Notes: a model not told the origin generated them from the letters alone. Counted from the first letter of the stretch, positions 41,541 to 52,163 are shown. The stretch is DNA of 64,000 nt from Salinispora mooreana (GCF_000379065.1 NZ_KB900614.1:1014107-1078106); one strand, 5' to 3'. Numbers and translations are program-made.

Positions 41541-43441
41541 CCGACGGCGACAATCGGGGCGGTGACCCGCGGTCGGCCGCCCCCGTGCCACGACCACGGC
41601 CGGCCCGGGAGAACTGGCGCGGCATCGCGGTTGACCCGGACGCCGACCGCAGCCGGGCCGAGGCCACCGATCCGGCGGCGGTGGCCCGGCTGCGCGCCCG
41701 CAGCCGAGTGCTGCTGCGCAACCTGATCCACCCGCACCGCCGACAGCTCGCCGTCGCCGTCGTGCTGCTGCTCATCCAGAATGTGGCGGGCATGGCCGGA
41801 CCATATCTGGTGATGCTCGGCATCGACCGGGCCATTCCGCCGCTGCGGGCCGGTGATGCCAGGCCGTTGACGTACATCGCGGCCGCGTTCGTCGTCGCCA
41901 CGGTCGCCGAGTACATCACCCGCCGCGGCTTCCTCGTCCTCTCCGCCCGGATCGGTCAGGCTGTGCTCCTTGACCTCCGACGCCGGGTGTACAGGCACTT
42001 CCTGCGCCTGTCGGTGACCTTCCACGAGCGGTACACCTCCGGACGGATGGTCTCCCGGCTCACCAGCGACCTGGACTCCATCGGCGAGTTGGTCGGCGGT
42101 GGCATCGACAGCCTGGTCCTCGCTGCCCTGTCGATCCTGTCGGTGGCCGCGATCCTGCTCTGGCTGGACCTTCCGCTGGCCGCCGTGACGCTGCTGGCGT
42201 TCCCGTTCCTGTTCTGGCTGTCCCGCTGGTTCGCCCGCACCTCGGCCGTGGCGTATCGGTGGACCCGGGACACCATCGCCCTGGTTATCGTGCATACCGT
42301 CGAGTCGCTGCGGGGGATCCGGGCGGTACAGGCGTTCCGCCGCGAGCCGCGCAACCAACGGATCTTCACCCGGGTCAACGACGACTACCGACGGGCCAGT
42401 CTGCATGCGTTTCAGCTCATCGCCACCTACTCGCCCGGGGTCAAGCTGATCGGCAACGTCACCATCGCCGCAGTGCTCTGCTACGGCGGGTGGCGCGTCC
42501 TCAACGGCCACGTCGAGGTCGGGGTGCTCGCCGCCTTCCTGCTCTACCTGCGTCGGTTCTTTGAGCCGATGCAGGAACTGAGCCAGTTCTACAACTCGCT
42601 GCAGTCGGCCACCGCGGCGCTGGAGAAGCTCGCCGGGGTGCTGGACGAGCGGCCTGAGGTACCGGAGCCGGCCCGCCCGGTGCCGCTGCCGGCCACCGAA
42701 GCCGGGCGCGGCGCGGTGACCTTCCACTCGGTCTCCTTCGGGTACTACCCGCAGTCCCCGATCCTGCGTGGACTGGATCTGGACATCCCGGCCGGACAGA
42801 CCGTCGCGCTGATCGGACCGACCGGCGCCGGCAAGTCGACCATCGCCAAGCTGCTCGCCCGTTTCCACGACCCGAACACGGGCACCGTTTCGATGGGGGG
42901 CGTGGACCTGCGGGACCTCGCCGACGCCGACCTACGGCAGGCGCTCGTCCTGGTCACGCAGGAAACCCACCTCTTCGGCGGGACGGTCGCGGAGAACATC
43001 CGCTTCGGCCGGCCCGACGCCGACGACGCCGCGGTGGCGGCGGCGGCGAAGGCAATCGGCGCGGACGAGTTCATCACCGCGCTGCCCGACGGGTACGCCA
43101 CCCAGGTGCATCGCCGCGGTAGCCGGCTCTCGGCCGGTCAGCGGCAGCTCGTCGCGTTCGCTCGGGTGTTCCTGGCCGACCCGGCGGTGCTGATCCTCGA
43201 CGAGGCGACCTCGGCCCTCGACGTCCCGACCGAACGAGCGGTCCAGCGGGCCCTGGCCACCATTCTGCGGGACCGTACCGCGCTGGTGATCGCGCACCGA
43301 CTCTCCACCGTCGAGATCGCCGACCGGGTGGTGGTGCTGGAGTCGGGGCGGATCGTCGAGGACGGTCCACCGGCGCGCCTGGTCCACCGCGACGGGCGAT
43401 ACGCCGCGCTGCACCGCCAGTGGCTGGACTCCCTGAGCTGA
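41537..43441 (+). CDS. ABC exporter half-transporter, catalytic partner
   Basis: The protein has 634 residues from GTG 41537 overlapping the previous stop. An N-terminal cytoplasmic extension of about 70 residues precedes the six-helix domain (residues 70-365). The NBD has Walker A GPTGAGKST (about 426-434), Walker B LILDEATSALD with the catalytic Glu, and a signature LSAGQ instead of LSGGQ. A degenerate Walker B in one half and a variant signature in the other form the expected asymmetric heterodimer. The following 200 bp to the convergent ABC-2 permease gene contain nothing I can identify. Confidence 0.92.
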   Translation: MTDGDNRGGDPRSAAPVPRPRPARENWRGIAVDPDADRSRAEATDPAAVARLRARSRVLLRNLIHPHRRQLAVAVVLLLIQNVAGMAGPYLVMLGIDRAIPPLRAGDARPLTYIAAAFVVATVAEYITRRGFLVLSARIGQAVLLDLRRRVYRHFLRLSVTFHERYTSGRMVSRLTSDLDSIGELVGGGIDSLVLAALSILSVAAILLWLDLPLAAVTLLAFPFLFWLSRWFARTSAVAYRWTRDTIALVIVHTVESLRGIRAVQAFRREPRNQRIFTRVNDDYRRASLHAFQLIATYSPGVKLIGNVTIAAVLCYGGWRVLNGHVEVGVLAAFLLYLRRFFEPMQELSQFYNSLQSATAALEKLAGVLDERPEVPEPARPVPLPATEAGRGAVTFHSVSFGYYPQSPILRGLDLDIPAGQTVALIGPTGAGKSTIAKLLARFHDPNTGTVSMGGVDLRDLADADLRQALVLVTQETHLFGGTVAENIRFGRPDADDAAVAAAAKAIGADEFITALPDGYATQVHRRGSRLSAGQRQLVAFARVFLADPAVLILDEATSALDVPTERAVQRALATILRDRTALVIAHRLSTVEIADRVVVLESGRIVEDGPPARLVHRDGRYAALHRQWLDSLS

Positions 43442-43644
43442 GCGGGAGGACAAGGTCAGGCAGAAGCCCCGGTAAGGACGGTGAGGCTGGAGACGGCCAC
43501 CGCGGCTGGCTCAGCAGCGAGCGAATCGGCACGCAGCACCACCTCGCCTGCGGCTGCCAAGCGTTGGACGAGTCACCCTAGCCCCGCACTGCCCGGAGTG
43601 AACCCCGCCGGCTATCCCACCGGTGGTGGGGCCGCCGACCTGAC

Positions 43645-44355
43645 TCAGCTGGTGTCGCCGGCCACACTGAACGACCGGAGCCGATCGACTGCCAGGGCGG
43701 TGAAACCGATCGTGATCAGCGCGCTCATCACCGCCGCGACCGGCACCGAGACATCGGTGGCGAGCAGCTCGGTCGGGGCGAACCGGTCGGCGAGTGCGAT
43801 CACGTACTGCTGGATGGAGAGCACCTTCGTCCCGCTGACGAAGTTGCCGAGCAGCCCCTCCCAGATCAGCACGTAGACCAACCCGAGCAGCACCGGGCGG
43901 CGCGTGACCAGGCTGAGCGCGAGGAAGAGCGCGCAGTAGGCCAGCGCGCCGATGGCGGCGGCGGCGGCGAGCGCCAGACCGACCCAGACCGAGCTGGCGA
44001 GCACACCGGCCACATACAGCGGCACGGCGACGGTGACCGCGGTGACCCCGGCCGCCACCGCCAGCTTCGGCAACACGATCTGCCAGCGCGGCAACGGCTT
44101 GGTGAGGATGTGCACCACGGTGCCGTCGTCAATCTCCGCGCCGAGTACGCCGGTCCCGACGATCAACGCGATCACCGGCAGCACCACGGCCAACCCGAGG
44201 CCGACCAGCACCGGCGGCCCCCACGCGCCGGGATCCACCCCCAGCGCGCGGGAGAGCACCGCGAGCAGGACCAGCAGCACCGGTAGTGGGAACAGCAGCA
44301 GGAAGCGGCGCCGCCCCAACAGCCCCCGGGCGGTGATCCAGGAAACAGTCGACAT
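43645..44355 (-). CDS. ABC-2 type permease subunit
   Basis: The protein has 236 residues with six hydrophobic helices (about 17-37, 50-72, 95-117, 125-147, 155-172 and 205-225). The signature segment GAEIDDGTVVHILTKPLPRWQIVLPKL after helix 2 (short form DGTVVHILTKPLPR) is typical of the NosY/ABC-2 coupling region. It is the last gene of a four-gene operon and starts 2 bp after the upstream ATPase stop, so it pairs with that ATPase. Substrate is unknown. Confidence 0.9.
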   Translation of the reverse strand: MSTVSWITARGLLGRRRFLLLFPLPVLLVLLAVLSRALGVDPGAWGPPVLVGLGLAVVLPVIALIVGTGVLGAEIDDGTVVHILTKPLPRWQIVLPKLAVAAGVTAVTVAVPLYVAGVLASSVWVGLALAAAAAIGALAYCALFLALSLVTRRPVLLGLVYVLIWEGLLGNFVSGTKVLSIQQYVIALADRFAPTELLATDVSVPVAAVMSALITIGFTALAVDRLRSFSVAGDTS

Positions 44356-44357
44356 GG

Positions 44358-45310
<953 letters not shown>

Positions 45311-45314
<4 letters not shown>

Positions 45315-46189
45315 CGGGTGGCCACCTTCCGGTAGCGGGCCAACAGGAGAACGACACAACCGGCCACGAGCAGCACGGCCGCGAAGGCGTAGAGCGGGCC
45401 GAGCCCACCGATGGGCAACCCCTCCCCGCGCTCGAAGAGCAGGTCCCCGAGCGCCCAGGTGCCCACGCCGTTAACCATGGTCATCGGCGAGGCGAGGAAG
45501 GCCAGCTCATTGATTGTCTGCGAGGGCAGGATGGCGAGGATGCCGACGATCGGCGTGGTCATCAGGAAGACCGCGACGATCCCACCGGCGGCGAACGCCC
45601 GCTTGCCGGTCAGCGCGGCGACCAACAGACCGATCGCGCCGAAGACCGCTGCCCAGAGACCGGCGTAGAGCAGCCCCGGCAGCAGGTCGAGCAGCTCGTT
45701 CCAGACCCCCCGCGGGCCCTCCTCGAGGGTGAAGGCGGCGCCGAGGAACATCACCAGCTGTGGGCCGCCGAGCAACAACCAGAGCGCGGTGACCAGGGAG
45801 AGGAGCTTGGCCAGCGGATAGTCCGACCGAGCCAGCGGCCGGGAGAAGTACAGCGGCAGCACTCCGCTACGCAGGTCTCGACTGACCAGTTCGGGGGCCG
45901 CGACGGCGACGAAAAAGATGATCAGCCAGCTCATCGTGTCGGCGAACTGCGCATATGTGATCACCACCTGACCGATCTGGCTCCGGACGGCGGCGACCAC
46001 GGCGGCGACCACGATCACGATGCCCACCACCAGCCAGGGGAAGATCTTCGCCTTGGCGCTGCGGCCGAAGCCGAAGACCGTGCGCAGCCCGTGCAGGTAG
46101 AGCGCGCCGAACACCGGACCACGGCCGAGGCGGGGGCCGGTGTAGCGCTGGTAGCCGATGTCGTGAATGACTCCGGTCGACTCAGACAT
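45311..46189 (-). CDS. ABC-2 type permease subunit
   Basis: The protein has 292 residues from ATG 46189, overlapping the upstream ATPase end by 8 bp. The N-terminus IHDIGYQRYTGPRLGRG is a conserved cytoplasmic lead of this permease type, followed by six membrane helices. The coupling segment SRDLRSGVLPLYFSRPLARSDYPLAKL (short form LRSGVLPLYFSRP) follows the second helix. It pairs with the ATPase at 46.2-47.1 kb. The two ATPase-permease pairs overlap end to end, suggesting one mixed transporter or two tandem ones. Confidence 0.9.
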
Positions 46190-47096
46190 GGCTGGGCTCC
46201 CTCGTGGCGAACAGCTCGGCCACCCGGTGGCGACGCTGGTCCAACCGGTGCAGCGGCAGGTCCAGCTCAGCAACCGCGCCGAGGATCTGATCGTAGGTGT
46301 CGTCATCGGCCAGCTCGACGAGGAGCAGGCGGCCTTCCCGGCGAACCGGCAGCCGCAGTGCGGCCAGGCGGGCGGCGAGTTCCTCGGTGCCCTCGCTGAC
46401 CTCCACGGCGAGCACGTCGGTGGCCGAGGTCATGGCGTCGATCCGGTCGGCCCGCAGCAGCCGACCGCCGTCGATGGCGACCAGCGTGTGACAGATCCGC
46501 TCGACCTCGCCGAGCAGGTGCGAGCAGACCAGAACCGAGATGCCGAACTCGGTGCCGATCCGGTGGATCAGGGCGAGCATCGCGTCCCGCCCGGCCGGGT
46601 CGAGCCCGTTGGTCGGCTCGTCGAGCAGCAGCAGGTCCGGGTCGTGCACCAGGGCCTGAGCGAGCTTCACCCGCTGCTTCATGCCGGTCGAGTAACCGCC
46701 GACCGGACGGTAGCGCTCCTCGTAGAGCCCGACGTGTCGCAGCGCCTCGCTGGCCCGCTCGCGGGCCACCGTCCGTGGCAGGCCGCTGATCCGGCCGAGG
46801 TGGGTAACGAACTCGGCGGCGGAGAGGTCGGGGGGAAGAGCCTCGTGCTCGGGCATGTAGCCGACGCGCGCACGGACCCGGTCGGGCTGGGTGGTCGGAT
46901 CCAGGCCGAGGACCCGGACCTGCCCACTGGTCGGCGGGAGCAGACCGAGCAGAATCTTGATCAGGGTGGACTTGCCGGCGCCGTTCGCGCCGACGAGACC
47001 GACGATGCCGGGCTCGACCACGACGGTCAGATCGGCCAGCGCGGTGACCCCACCCCGGTAGGTTTTGGTCAGCGACTCGGTCGCGATGAGTGCCAC
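46182..47096 (-). CDS. ABC transporter ATP-binding protein
   Basis: The protein has 304 residues from GTG 47096 and is the first gene of the four-gene operon. It has Walker A GANGAGKST near residue 36, signature YSTGMKQRVKLA, Walker B LLLLDEPTNGLD and the switch His in VLVCSHLL. A C-terminal extension of 90 residues is similar to other ABC-2 ATPases. The start lies 125 bp from the divergent DM13 gene; the promoter must be there. Confidence 0.92.
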   Translation of the reverse strand: MALIATESLTKTYRGGVTALADLTVVVEPGIVGLVGANGAGKSTLIKILLGLLPPTSGQVRVLGLDPTTQPDRVRARVGYMPEHEALPPDLSAAEFVTHLGRISGLPRTVARERASEALRHVGLYEERYRPVGGYSTGMKQRVKLAQALVHDPDLLLLDEPTNGLDPAGRDAMLALIHRIGTEFGISVLVCSHLLGEVERICHTLVAIDGGRLLRADRIDAMTSATDVLAVEVSEGTEELAARLAALRLPVRREGRLLLVELADDDTYDQILGAVAELDLPLHRLDQRRHRVAELFATREPSHV

Positions 47097-47221
47097 GCCC
47101 CCAGATTAGGCAGGTGCCGCCCGACACCGACACCCGACGCGCCCCTGATCATTCCCGTAGGGGGCGGCAGTCGTAAGGCTCCGGTAATTCCCCCACCGCC
47201 CCCCGCCGGCAGACTGGACGC

Positions 47222-47800
47222 ATGGCTTCACGACTGCTGCGCGCCCCGCTCACCTGGGTCGCGGTCACCGTTCTCGCCGCCGGCACCACCTTCGGTCTCT
47301 ACTGGTTCCAGCCGTGGAAACTGGTCACCGACACCGAGGTGAACGAAGAACTGGCGGTCGTGGCCAGCGAAGCGCCCTCATCGCCCACCAACTCCACACC
47401 AGTCGACGACTCCGCATCAGCCGAAGGCGCCACCCCGGGCACCGGCCCGACGATCGTCCGCAGCGGCGAGTTCATCACCCACGAACACGACACCAGCGGC
47501 ACCGCCCGGATCATCCGCACCGCCGACGGCGAGCTGCGGCTGGAACTGGTCGGCCTGGCCACCTCCAACGGCCCTGACCTTCGGGTGTGGTTGACCGACC
47601 AGCCGGTCCGGAGCGGCGAAGCCGGGTGGCATGTGTTCGACGACGGCCACTGGGTCGAGTTGGGCCGACTCAAGGGCAACCGCGGTGACCAGGCGTACGA
47701 CATCCCGGCCGAGGTGGACCTGGACGAGCTGACCAGCGTGTCAATCTGGTGTAAACGGTTCGCGGTGTCCTTCGGCGCGGCCCCCTTGGCCACTGCCTGA
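47222..47800 (+). CDS. Membrane-anchored DM13-domain protein
   Basis: The protein has 192 residues. An N-terminal signal anchor (about 9-30, LTWVAVTVLAAGTTFGLYWF) is followed by a Ser/Thr/Pro linker to residue 75. A DM13 domain then runs from RSGEFITHEHDTSGTARIIR through LRLELVGLATSNGPDLRVWL to YDIPAEVDLDELTSVSIWCKRFAVSFG. The near-invariant cysteine of DM13 domains is in SIWCKRF. The domain is proposed to take part in extracytoplasmic redox. It stands alone; no redox partner is adjacent. Confidence 0.88.
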   Translation: MASRLLRAPLTWVAVTVLAAGTTFGLYWFQPWKLVTDTEVNEELAVVASEAPSSPTNSTPVDDSASAEGATPGTGPTIVRSGEFITHEHDTSGTARIIRTADGELRLELVGLATSNGPDLRVWLTDQPVRSGEAGWHVFDDGHWVELGRLKGNRGDQAYDIPAEVDLDELTSVSIWCKRFAVSFGAAPLATA

Positions 47801-47891
47801 GATCCGGCCGCGTCCCCAACTCCTGGAGTGGCACTCGACCGATCCCCAGGTCGGCTGAGAAACTAGTGCCGAACAGTGATTTGGGGGGTTC

Positions 47892-49418
47892 ATGAGTAAC
47901 GGTTGGGTGCCGCCCGACGAGGTGCTGCGGGACGCGCCGGCGTACTCGCCCCGCCCGGGTGAACTGGCCGATCTGGAGCTACTCCTCATCGGGGCATACA
48001 CCCCGCTGACCGGCTTCATGACCCGCGCCGACCTGGTCTCGGTGAGCCGGCGGGGCCGGCTCACCGACGACGCTCCCTGGTCGGTGCCGGTGACGCTCCA
48101 GGTACCGGCGGCCCTCGCCGAGCGGCTCGACGTCCGGGATCCGGCCCGCCGCACGTTGGTGCTGACCGACGGCGAGGGGGCCCCGATGGCCGCGCTGGAG
48201 GTCACCGACGCCTGGCCGGTGCGCGACGGGGTGACGGGGGTCGGTGGTCCGGTGCGCCGGCTCGGCGACGGCGGACACGGCCCGTTCCAGCGGCTACGCC
48301 GCACCCCGGCGGAGATCCGCTCGCTACTGCCACCCGGCCGGGTGCTCGGGGTGGTCGCCGACCGGCCGCTGCACCGGCCGCAACTCGCCCAGATCGCCCA
48401 CGCGACCCGTACCCTCGGCGCCCACCTGCTGGTGCTGATCCCGATCGGCGAGGACGGCGGCGAGCTGCCGCCGGAGGCCCTGGTGCGCAGCGTCTTCGCC
48501 GCCCGGGACCGGATGCCACCGGCGACGCTGATCGCCGTTCCGCTGCCCCGTCGCCGTGAGGAGATCAGCGACGCGCTGCTCCGGGCGCGGGTCTCGGCGG
48601 CCTACGGGGTGACCCATCTTCTCTCCACCGGCGAGATGCTCTCCGGGGCAGGGCTGCGGGTGCTGGTCCCGCGGGAGTTGGCCTACGACAACCGGGACGG
48701 GCAGTGGCGGTGGCGGGAGGACATCCCGCCGCGTAACCGGCGGCAGGCGCTGACCCAGGCCGAGATCGACGACCTGCTGGACCGGGGATTCCCGCTGCCG
48801 GAGTGGCACACTCCTCCGGCGGTGGCGAAGGAGTTGGTACACGCCCGCCCACCCCGCCGTTACCGAGGCTTGGTCATCTTCCTGACCGGCCTCTCCGGTT
48901 CCGGCAAGTCCACCATCGCCCGTGGTCTCGCCGATGCCCTACGGGAGCAGGGCGAACGGACGGTCACCCTGCTCGACGGCGATATCGTGCGTCGGGAGCT
49001 GTCCGCTGGGCTCGGCTTCAGCAAGGCCGACCGGGACGCGAACGTCCGCCGGATCAGCTGGGTGGCTGCCGAGATCGCCCGGCACCGGGGGGTGGCGATC
49101 TGCTGCCCGATCGCCCCCTACGAGCACGCTCGGGCCGCCGCTCGAAAGATGACGCTGGCCACCGGGGCGGGCTTCCTCCTGATCCACGTCTCCACCCCGC
49201 TGGAGGTCTGCGAGCAGCGGGACCGGAAGGGCCTGTACGCGCGCGCCCGCGCGGGCCTGCTGACCGGGATGACCGGAGTGGACGACCCGTACGAGGAGCC
49301 GACCGACGCCGAGCTGACGGTCGACACGACCGACCTGTCGGTGGAGGAGGCGGTGCAGGAGGTCCTGCACCAGCTGGCCGAGACGGGCTGGGTCGAACCC
49401 CGCCACCCGAGCGGGTAA
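47892..49418 (+). CDS. APS kinase fused to an N-terminal ATP-sulfurylase-like domain with altered active site
   Basis: The protein has 508 residues. The C-terminal third (from about 325) is a complete adenylylsulfate kinase: LTGLSGSGKST Walker A, DGDIVRRELSAGLGFSKADRD, CPIAPYEHARAAARK and the FLLIHVSTPLEVCEQRD strand. It phosphorylates APS to PAPS. The N-terminal 320 residues follow the ATP-sulfurylase fold (LLLIGAYTPLTGFM, WSVPVTLQV). The catalytic QxRNPxHxxH, however, appears as ADRPLHRPQ near 155-164, losing the Arg-Asn pair and the second His. This domain is probably not a working sulfurylase. Start ATG 47892 behind ggggggtt. No cysDN or PAPS reductase is adjacent. Confidence 0.9.
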   Translation: MSNGWVPPDEVLRDAPAYSPRPGELADLELLLIGAYTPLTGFMTRADLVSVSRRGRLTDDAPWSVPVTLQVPAALAERLDVRDPARRTLVLTDGEGAPMAALEVTDAWPVRDGVTGVGGPVRRLGDGGHGPFQRLRRTPAEIRSLLPPGRVLGVVADRPLHRPQLAQIAHATRTLGAHLLVLIPIGEDGGELPPEALVRSVFAARDRMPPATLIAVPLPRRREEISDALLRARVSAAYGVTHLLSTGEMLSGAGLRVLVPRELAYDNRDGQWRWREDIPPRNRRQALTQAEIDDLLDRGFPLPEWHTPPAVAKELVHARPPRRYRGLVIFLTGLSGSGKSTIARGLADALREQGERTVTLLDGDIVRRELSAGLGFSKADRDANVRRISWVAAEIARHRGVAICCPIAPYEHARAAARKMTLATGAGFLLIHVSTPLEVCEQRDRKGLYARARAGLLTGMTGVDDPYEEPTDAELTVDTTDLSVEEAVQEVLHQLAETGWVEPRHPSG

Positions 49419-49557
49419 CCAGTCCCCTGGTCGCGCCGTTCCACGGCAGGCGGCACAGGGCGTGTCGGCTCGTGGAAGGAGGCGAGGGCTCCGGGCACCC
49501 GACCAGGGGCTCGGGACATCAGCCCGGGAGCACGGGAGAGGGGCACGGAAGCGGGGT

Positions 49558-49585
49558 GCGGGGGGCCCGGGACAGGGCCCCCCGC
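49558..49585. repeat. Perfect 11-bp GC-only inverted repeat
   Basis: GCGGGGGGCCC (49558-49568) pairs GGGCCCCCCGC (49575-49585) with a gggaca loop. It lies 140 bp past the APS kinase stop and has no T-tract; a terminator for that gene is possible. Confidence 0.5.
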
Positions 49586-49747
49586 TGGGAAGGGACGGCT
49601 GGCTGTGCGTGACAGCCGGGAAAGCTGACGGGCGGCGCACGTCGCGGGCGACCGCGGTCAACCTTCCTGGACGCGACTGGCATCTCGTCCATCTGGGTCA
49701 ACGAGGCGCGCCGGAGAAAGTCGCGCCTCCCGCCGGCTCGACCCCAC

Positions 49748-49776
49748 CCGCCGACTGCCCCACCGGCAGTCGGCGG
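49748..49776 (-). terminator. Terminator hairpin of icd
   Basis: A perfect 12-bp stem (CCGCCGACTGCC with GGCAGTCGGCGG) and 5-base loop begins 15 bp after the icd stop on the minus strand. It lacks a U-tract, as is common in actinobacteria. Confidence 0.8.
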
Positions 49777-49791
49777 CCCCGCCGGTCGAGA

Positions 49792-51006
49792 TCAGGCGAG
49801 CTTGCGGGCCAGGTTCTCGTCCAGCGCGTTCATGAACTCGTCGGTGGTCAGCCACGGGGCGTCCCGCGAGATGAGCAGCGCGAGGTCCTTGGTCATCTGG
49901 CCGCCCTCGACGGTCTCGATGATGACCTTCTCCAGCGTGTTGGCGAACTCGGTAACCGCCGGGGTGCCGTCCAGCTTGCCCCGGTGGGCCAGGCCCCGGG
50001 TCCAGGCGTAGATCGAGGCGATCGGGTTGGTCGAGGTCTTCTCGCCCTTCTGGTACTGCCGGTAGTGCCGGGTGACGGTGCCGTGCGCGGCCTCGGCCTC
50101 GACGGTGCGGCCGTCGGGGGTCATCAGCACGGACGTCATCAGGCCGAGCGAGCCGAAGCCCTGCGCGACGGTGTCGGACTGCACGTCACCGTCGTAGTTC
50201 TTGCAGGCCCAGACGAAGCCGCCCTCCCACTTGAGCGCCGCGGCGACCATGTCGTCGATCAGCCGGTGCTCGTAGCTGATGCCGGCCGCCTCGAACTCGG
50301 CCTTGAACTCAGCCTCGTAGACCTCGGCGAAGATGTCCTTGAACCGGCCGTCGTACGCCTTGAGGATGGTGTTCTTGGTCGACAGGTATACCGGGTAGCC
50401 ACGGTCGAGGCCGTACCGCATGGAGGCCCGGGCGAAGTCCCGGATCGACTCGTCGAAGTTGTACATGCCCATGGCGACCCCGCCGCCGGGGAAGTTGGCG
50501 ATCTCCATCTCGACCGGCTGGGTGCCGTCGGTCGGGGTGTAGGTGATGGTGACCTTGCCCGGCCCGGGGACGACGAAGTCGCTGGCCTTGTACTGGTCGC
50601 CGTGGGCGTGCCGGCCGATGATGATCGGCTTCGTCCAACCGGGCACCAGACGCGGCACGTTGGACATGATGATCGGCTCACGGAAGACGACGCCGCCGAG
50701 GATGTTGCGGATGGTGCCGTTCGGCGACCGCCACATCTTCTTCAGGCCGAACTCCTCGACCCGCGCCTCGTCCGGAGTGATCGTGGCGCACTTGACGCCG
50801 ACGCCGTGCTCCTTGATCGCGTTGGCGGCGTCGACGGTGACCTGGTCGTCGGTCTCGTCCCGGTGCTGGATCGAAAGGTCGTAGTAACGCAGGTCGACGT
50901 CGAGGTAGGGCAGGATCAACTGCTCCCGGATCTGCTTCCAGATGATCCGGGTCATCTCGTCGCCGTCGAGCTCTACGACCGGGTTGTTTACCTTGATCTT
51001 CGCCAT
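49792..51006 (-). CDS. icd: NADP-dependent isocitrate dehydrogenase
   Basis: The protein has 404 residues of the dimeric (eukaryote-like, subfamily II) NADP-IDH. It starts [20 protein letters not shown]. Substrate-binding residues are visible in [13 protein letters not shown], and the metal-binding Asp in [34 protein letters not shown] carries the NADP-binding segment. It catalyses oxidative decarboxylation of isocitrate to 2-oxoglutarate. It is followed by a strong terminator and preceded by 160 bp up to the mdh stop, so it has its own promoter. Confidence 0.97.
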   Translation of the reverse strand: MAKIKVNNPVVELDGDEMTRIIWKQIREQLILPYLDVDLRYYDLSIQHRDETDDQVTVDAANAIKEHGVGVKCATITPDEARVEEFGLKKMWRSPNGTIRNILGGVVFREPIIMSNVPRLVPGWTKPIIIGRHAHGDQYKASDFVVPGPGKVTITYTPTDGTQPVEMEIANFPGGGVAMGMYNFDESIRDFARASMRYGLDRGYPVYLSTKNTILKAYDGRFKDIFAEVYEAEFKAEFEAAGISYEHRLIDDMVAAALKWEGGFVWACKNYDGDVQSDTVAQGFGSLGLMTSVLMTPDGRTVEAEAAHGTVTRHYRQYQKGEKTSTNPIASIYAWTRGLAHRGKLDGTPAVTEFANTLEKVIIETVEGGQMTKDLALLISRDAPWLTTDEFMNALDENLARKLA

Positions 51007-51115
51007 CGGCCGGCGCTCCTCTCGGGGGACACATGCTCAAGCAGTACGAGCGTACTGCAAACAATCCCGCTCTCCCCAGCCGGCCTCATTCCGGGGACCG
51101 AACCCTCGGCGTAGC

Positions 51116-51160
51116 CGACGGCAGCGCCCGCGGCCGGGTGACCACGGGGCGCTGCCGTCG
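51116..51160 (-). terminator. Terminator hairpin of mdh
   Basis: A perfect 14-bp stem (51116-51129 with 51147-51160; CGACGGCAGCGCCC and its complement) and 17-base loop begins 6 bp after the mdh stop. It separates mdh from the icd promoter. Confidence 0.85.
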
Positions 51161-51166
51161 AGGTGA

Positions 51167-52117
51167 TCACATGCTGGCGATGTCGCTCTGCTTGGCGCGA
51201 ACCGCCTCGGCGGCCTCCTTCAGGGCGGCCAGCTCATCGGCGTCCAGGTCGGTCTCGACGACCCGCCGGACTCCCTGCGCGCCGATCTCCGCCTCTACCC
51301 CGAGGTAGACGCCGGAGATGCCGTACTCCCCGTCCACCCAGGCGCAGACCGGCATGACCTCGCCGGAGTCCTCGGCGACGGCCTTCGCCATCCGGGCGGC
51401 GGCGGCCGACGGGGCGTAGTAGGCCGAGCCGGTCTTCAGCAACGCCACCACCTCGGCGCCACCGTTGCGGGTCTTGACCACCAGCTCCTCGATCTGCTCG
51501 GCGGGCATCGCCTCGCGCAGCGGCTTGCCGGCCACGCTGCTCTGTGACGGCACCGGGACCATGGTGTCCCCGTGCGAGCCCAGCGTCAGCGTTCGCACCG
51601 ACGCCACCGGTACGCCGAGCGCCTCGGCCACGAAGTTGGTGAACCGGGCGGTGTCCAGCATGCCGGCCTGCCCGAGCACCCGGTTATGCGGGAACTGGGT
51701 GGCGATCTGGGCCAGCGCGGTCATCTCGTCGAGCGGGTTGGAGACCACGATCACGACGGCGTTCGGCGCGTACTTGGCGACGTTCTCGGCGACCTGCCGG
51801 ACGATCTTGGCGTTGGTCTCCAGCAGGTCCATCCGGCTCATGCCCGGCTTGCGCGGCAGGCCGGCGGTGACAACGACGACATCCGAGCCCTCGATGGCCT
51901 CGTAGCCCTCGCCGTTGGGGCCGGTGGTCACACCAACCAGCTTGGTCTCGAAGCCCTCGATGGCCCGTGACTGGTTGAGGTCCAGGGCGAGACCGGCCGG
52001 CTTACCCTCCACGATGTCCGTGATCACGACGGTGTCGAAGACGTCGTACTCGGCCAGACGCTGCGCGGTGGTGGAGCCGTAGAAGCCGGCCCCGACGACA
52101 GTGACCTTCTTACCCAT
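51167..52117 (-). CDS. mdh: Malate dehydrogenase (LDH-like type)
   Basis: The protein has 316 residues from ATG 52117 with GGGAGTGGGACG upstream. The NAD motif GAGFYGSTTA lies at 8-17. The substrate-specificity loop RKPGMSR carries the extra Arg of malate against lactate enzymes. NPLDEMT and the catalytic His in LGSHGDTMVP follow. This is the dimer/tetramer LDH-like MDH family (citrate-cycle type of many bacteria). It oxidises malate to oxaloacetate. A bulged inverted repeat lies 16-46 bp upstream of the start. Confidence 0.95.
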   Translation of the reverse strand: MGKKVTVVGAGFYGSTTAQRLAEYDVFDTVVITDIVEGKPAGLALDLNQSRAIEGFETKLVGVTTGPNGEGYEAIEGSDVVVVTAGLPRKPGMSRMDLLETNAKIVRQVAENVAKYAPNAVVIVVSNPLDEMTALAQIATQFPHNRVLGQAGMLDTARFTNFVAEALGVPVASVRTLTLGSHGDTMVPVPSQSSVAGKPLREAMPAEQIEELVVKTRNGGAEVVALLKTGSAYYAPSAAAARMAKAVAEDSGEVMPVCAWVDGEYGISGVYLGVEAEIGAQGVRRVVETDLDADELAALKEAAEAVRAKQSDIASM

Positions 52118-52132
52118 TGACGTCCCACTCCC

Positions 52133-52163
52133 TGATACCAGTCGGTTTTTCCGGACCGTATCA
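52133..52163 (-). promoter_or_regulatory. Bulged inverted repeat in the mdh leader/promoter
   Basis: On the minus strand TGATAC (52163-52158) and GTATCA (52138-52133) flank an inner imperfect stem around an AAAAA loop. The site is 16 bp before the mdh ATG and 77 bp after the folD stop. It could be an operator at the mdh promoter or a weak folD terminator. Confidence 0.45.

Larger units (their letters stand above)
49419..49791. other. Intergenic region between the APS kinase gene and icd
   Basis: These 373 bp have no credible gene. The contents are a perfect 11-bp GC hairpin (49558-49585), several short cccggg/gctcggg echoes around 49490-49550, and the icd terminator (49748-49776). ORFs crossing this stretch have random composition. 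Confidence 0.6.

Noticed and set aside
49462..51114. 550-codon plus-strand frame opposite icd
   Set aside because: Mirror-frame opening caused by high-GC third positions; icd on the minus strand is unmistakable and the plus translation has no family features.
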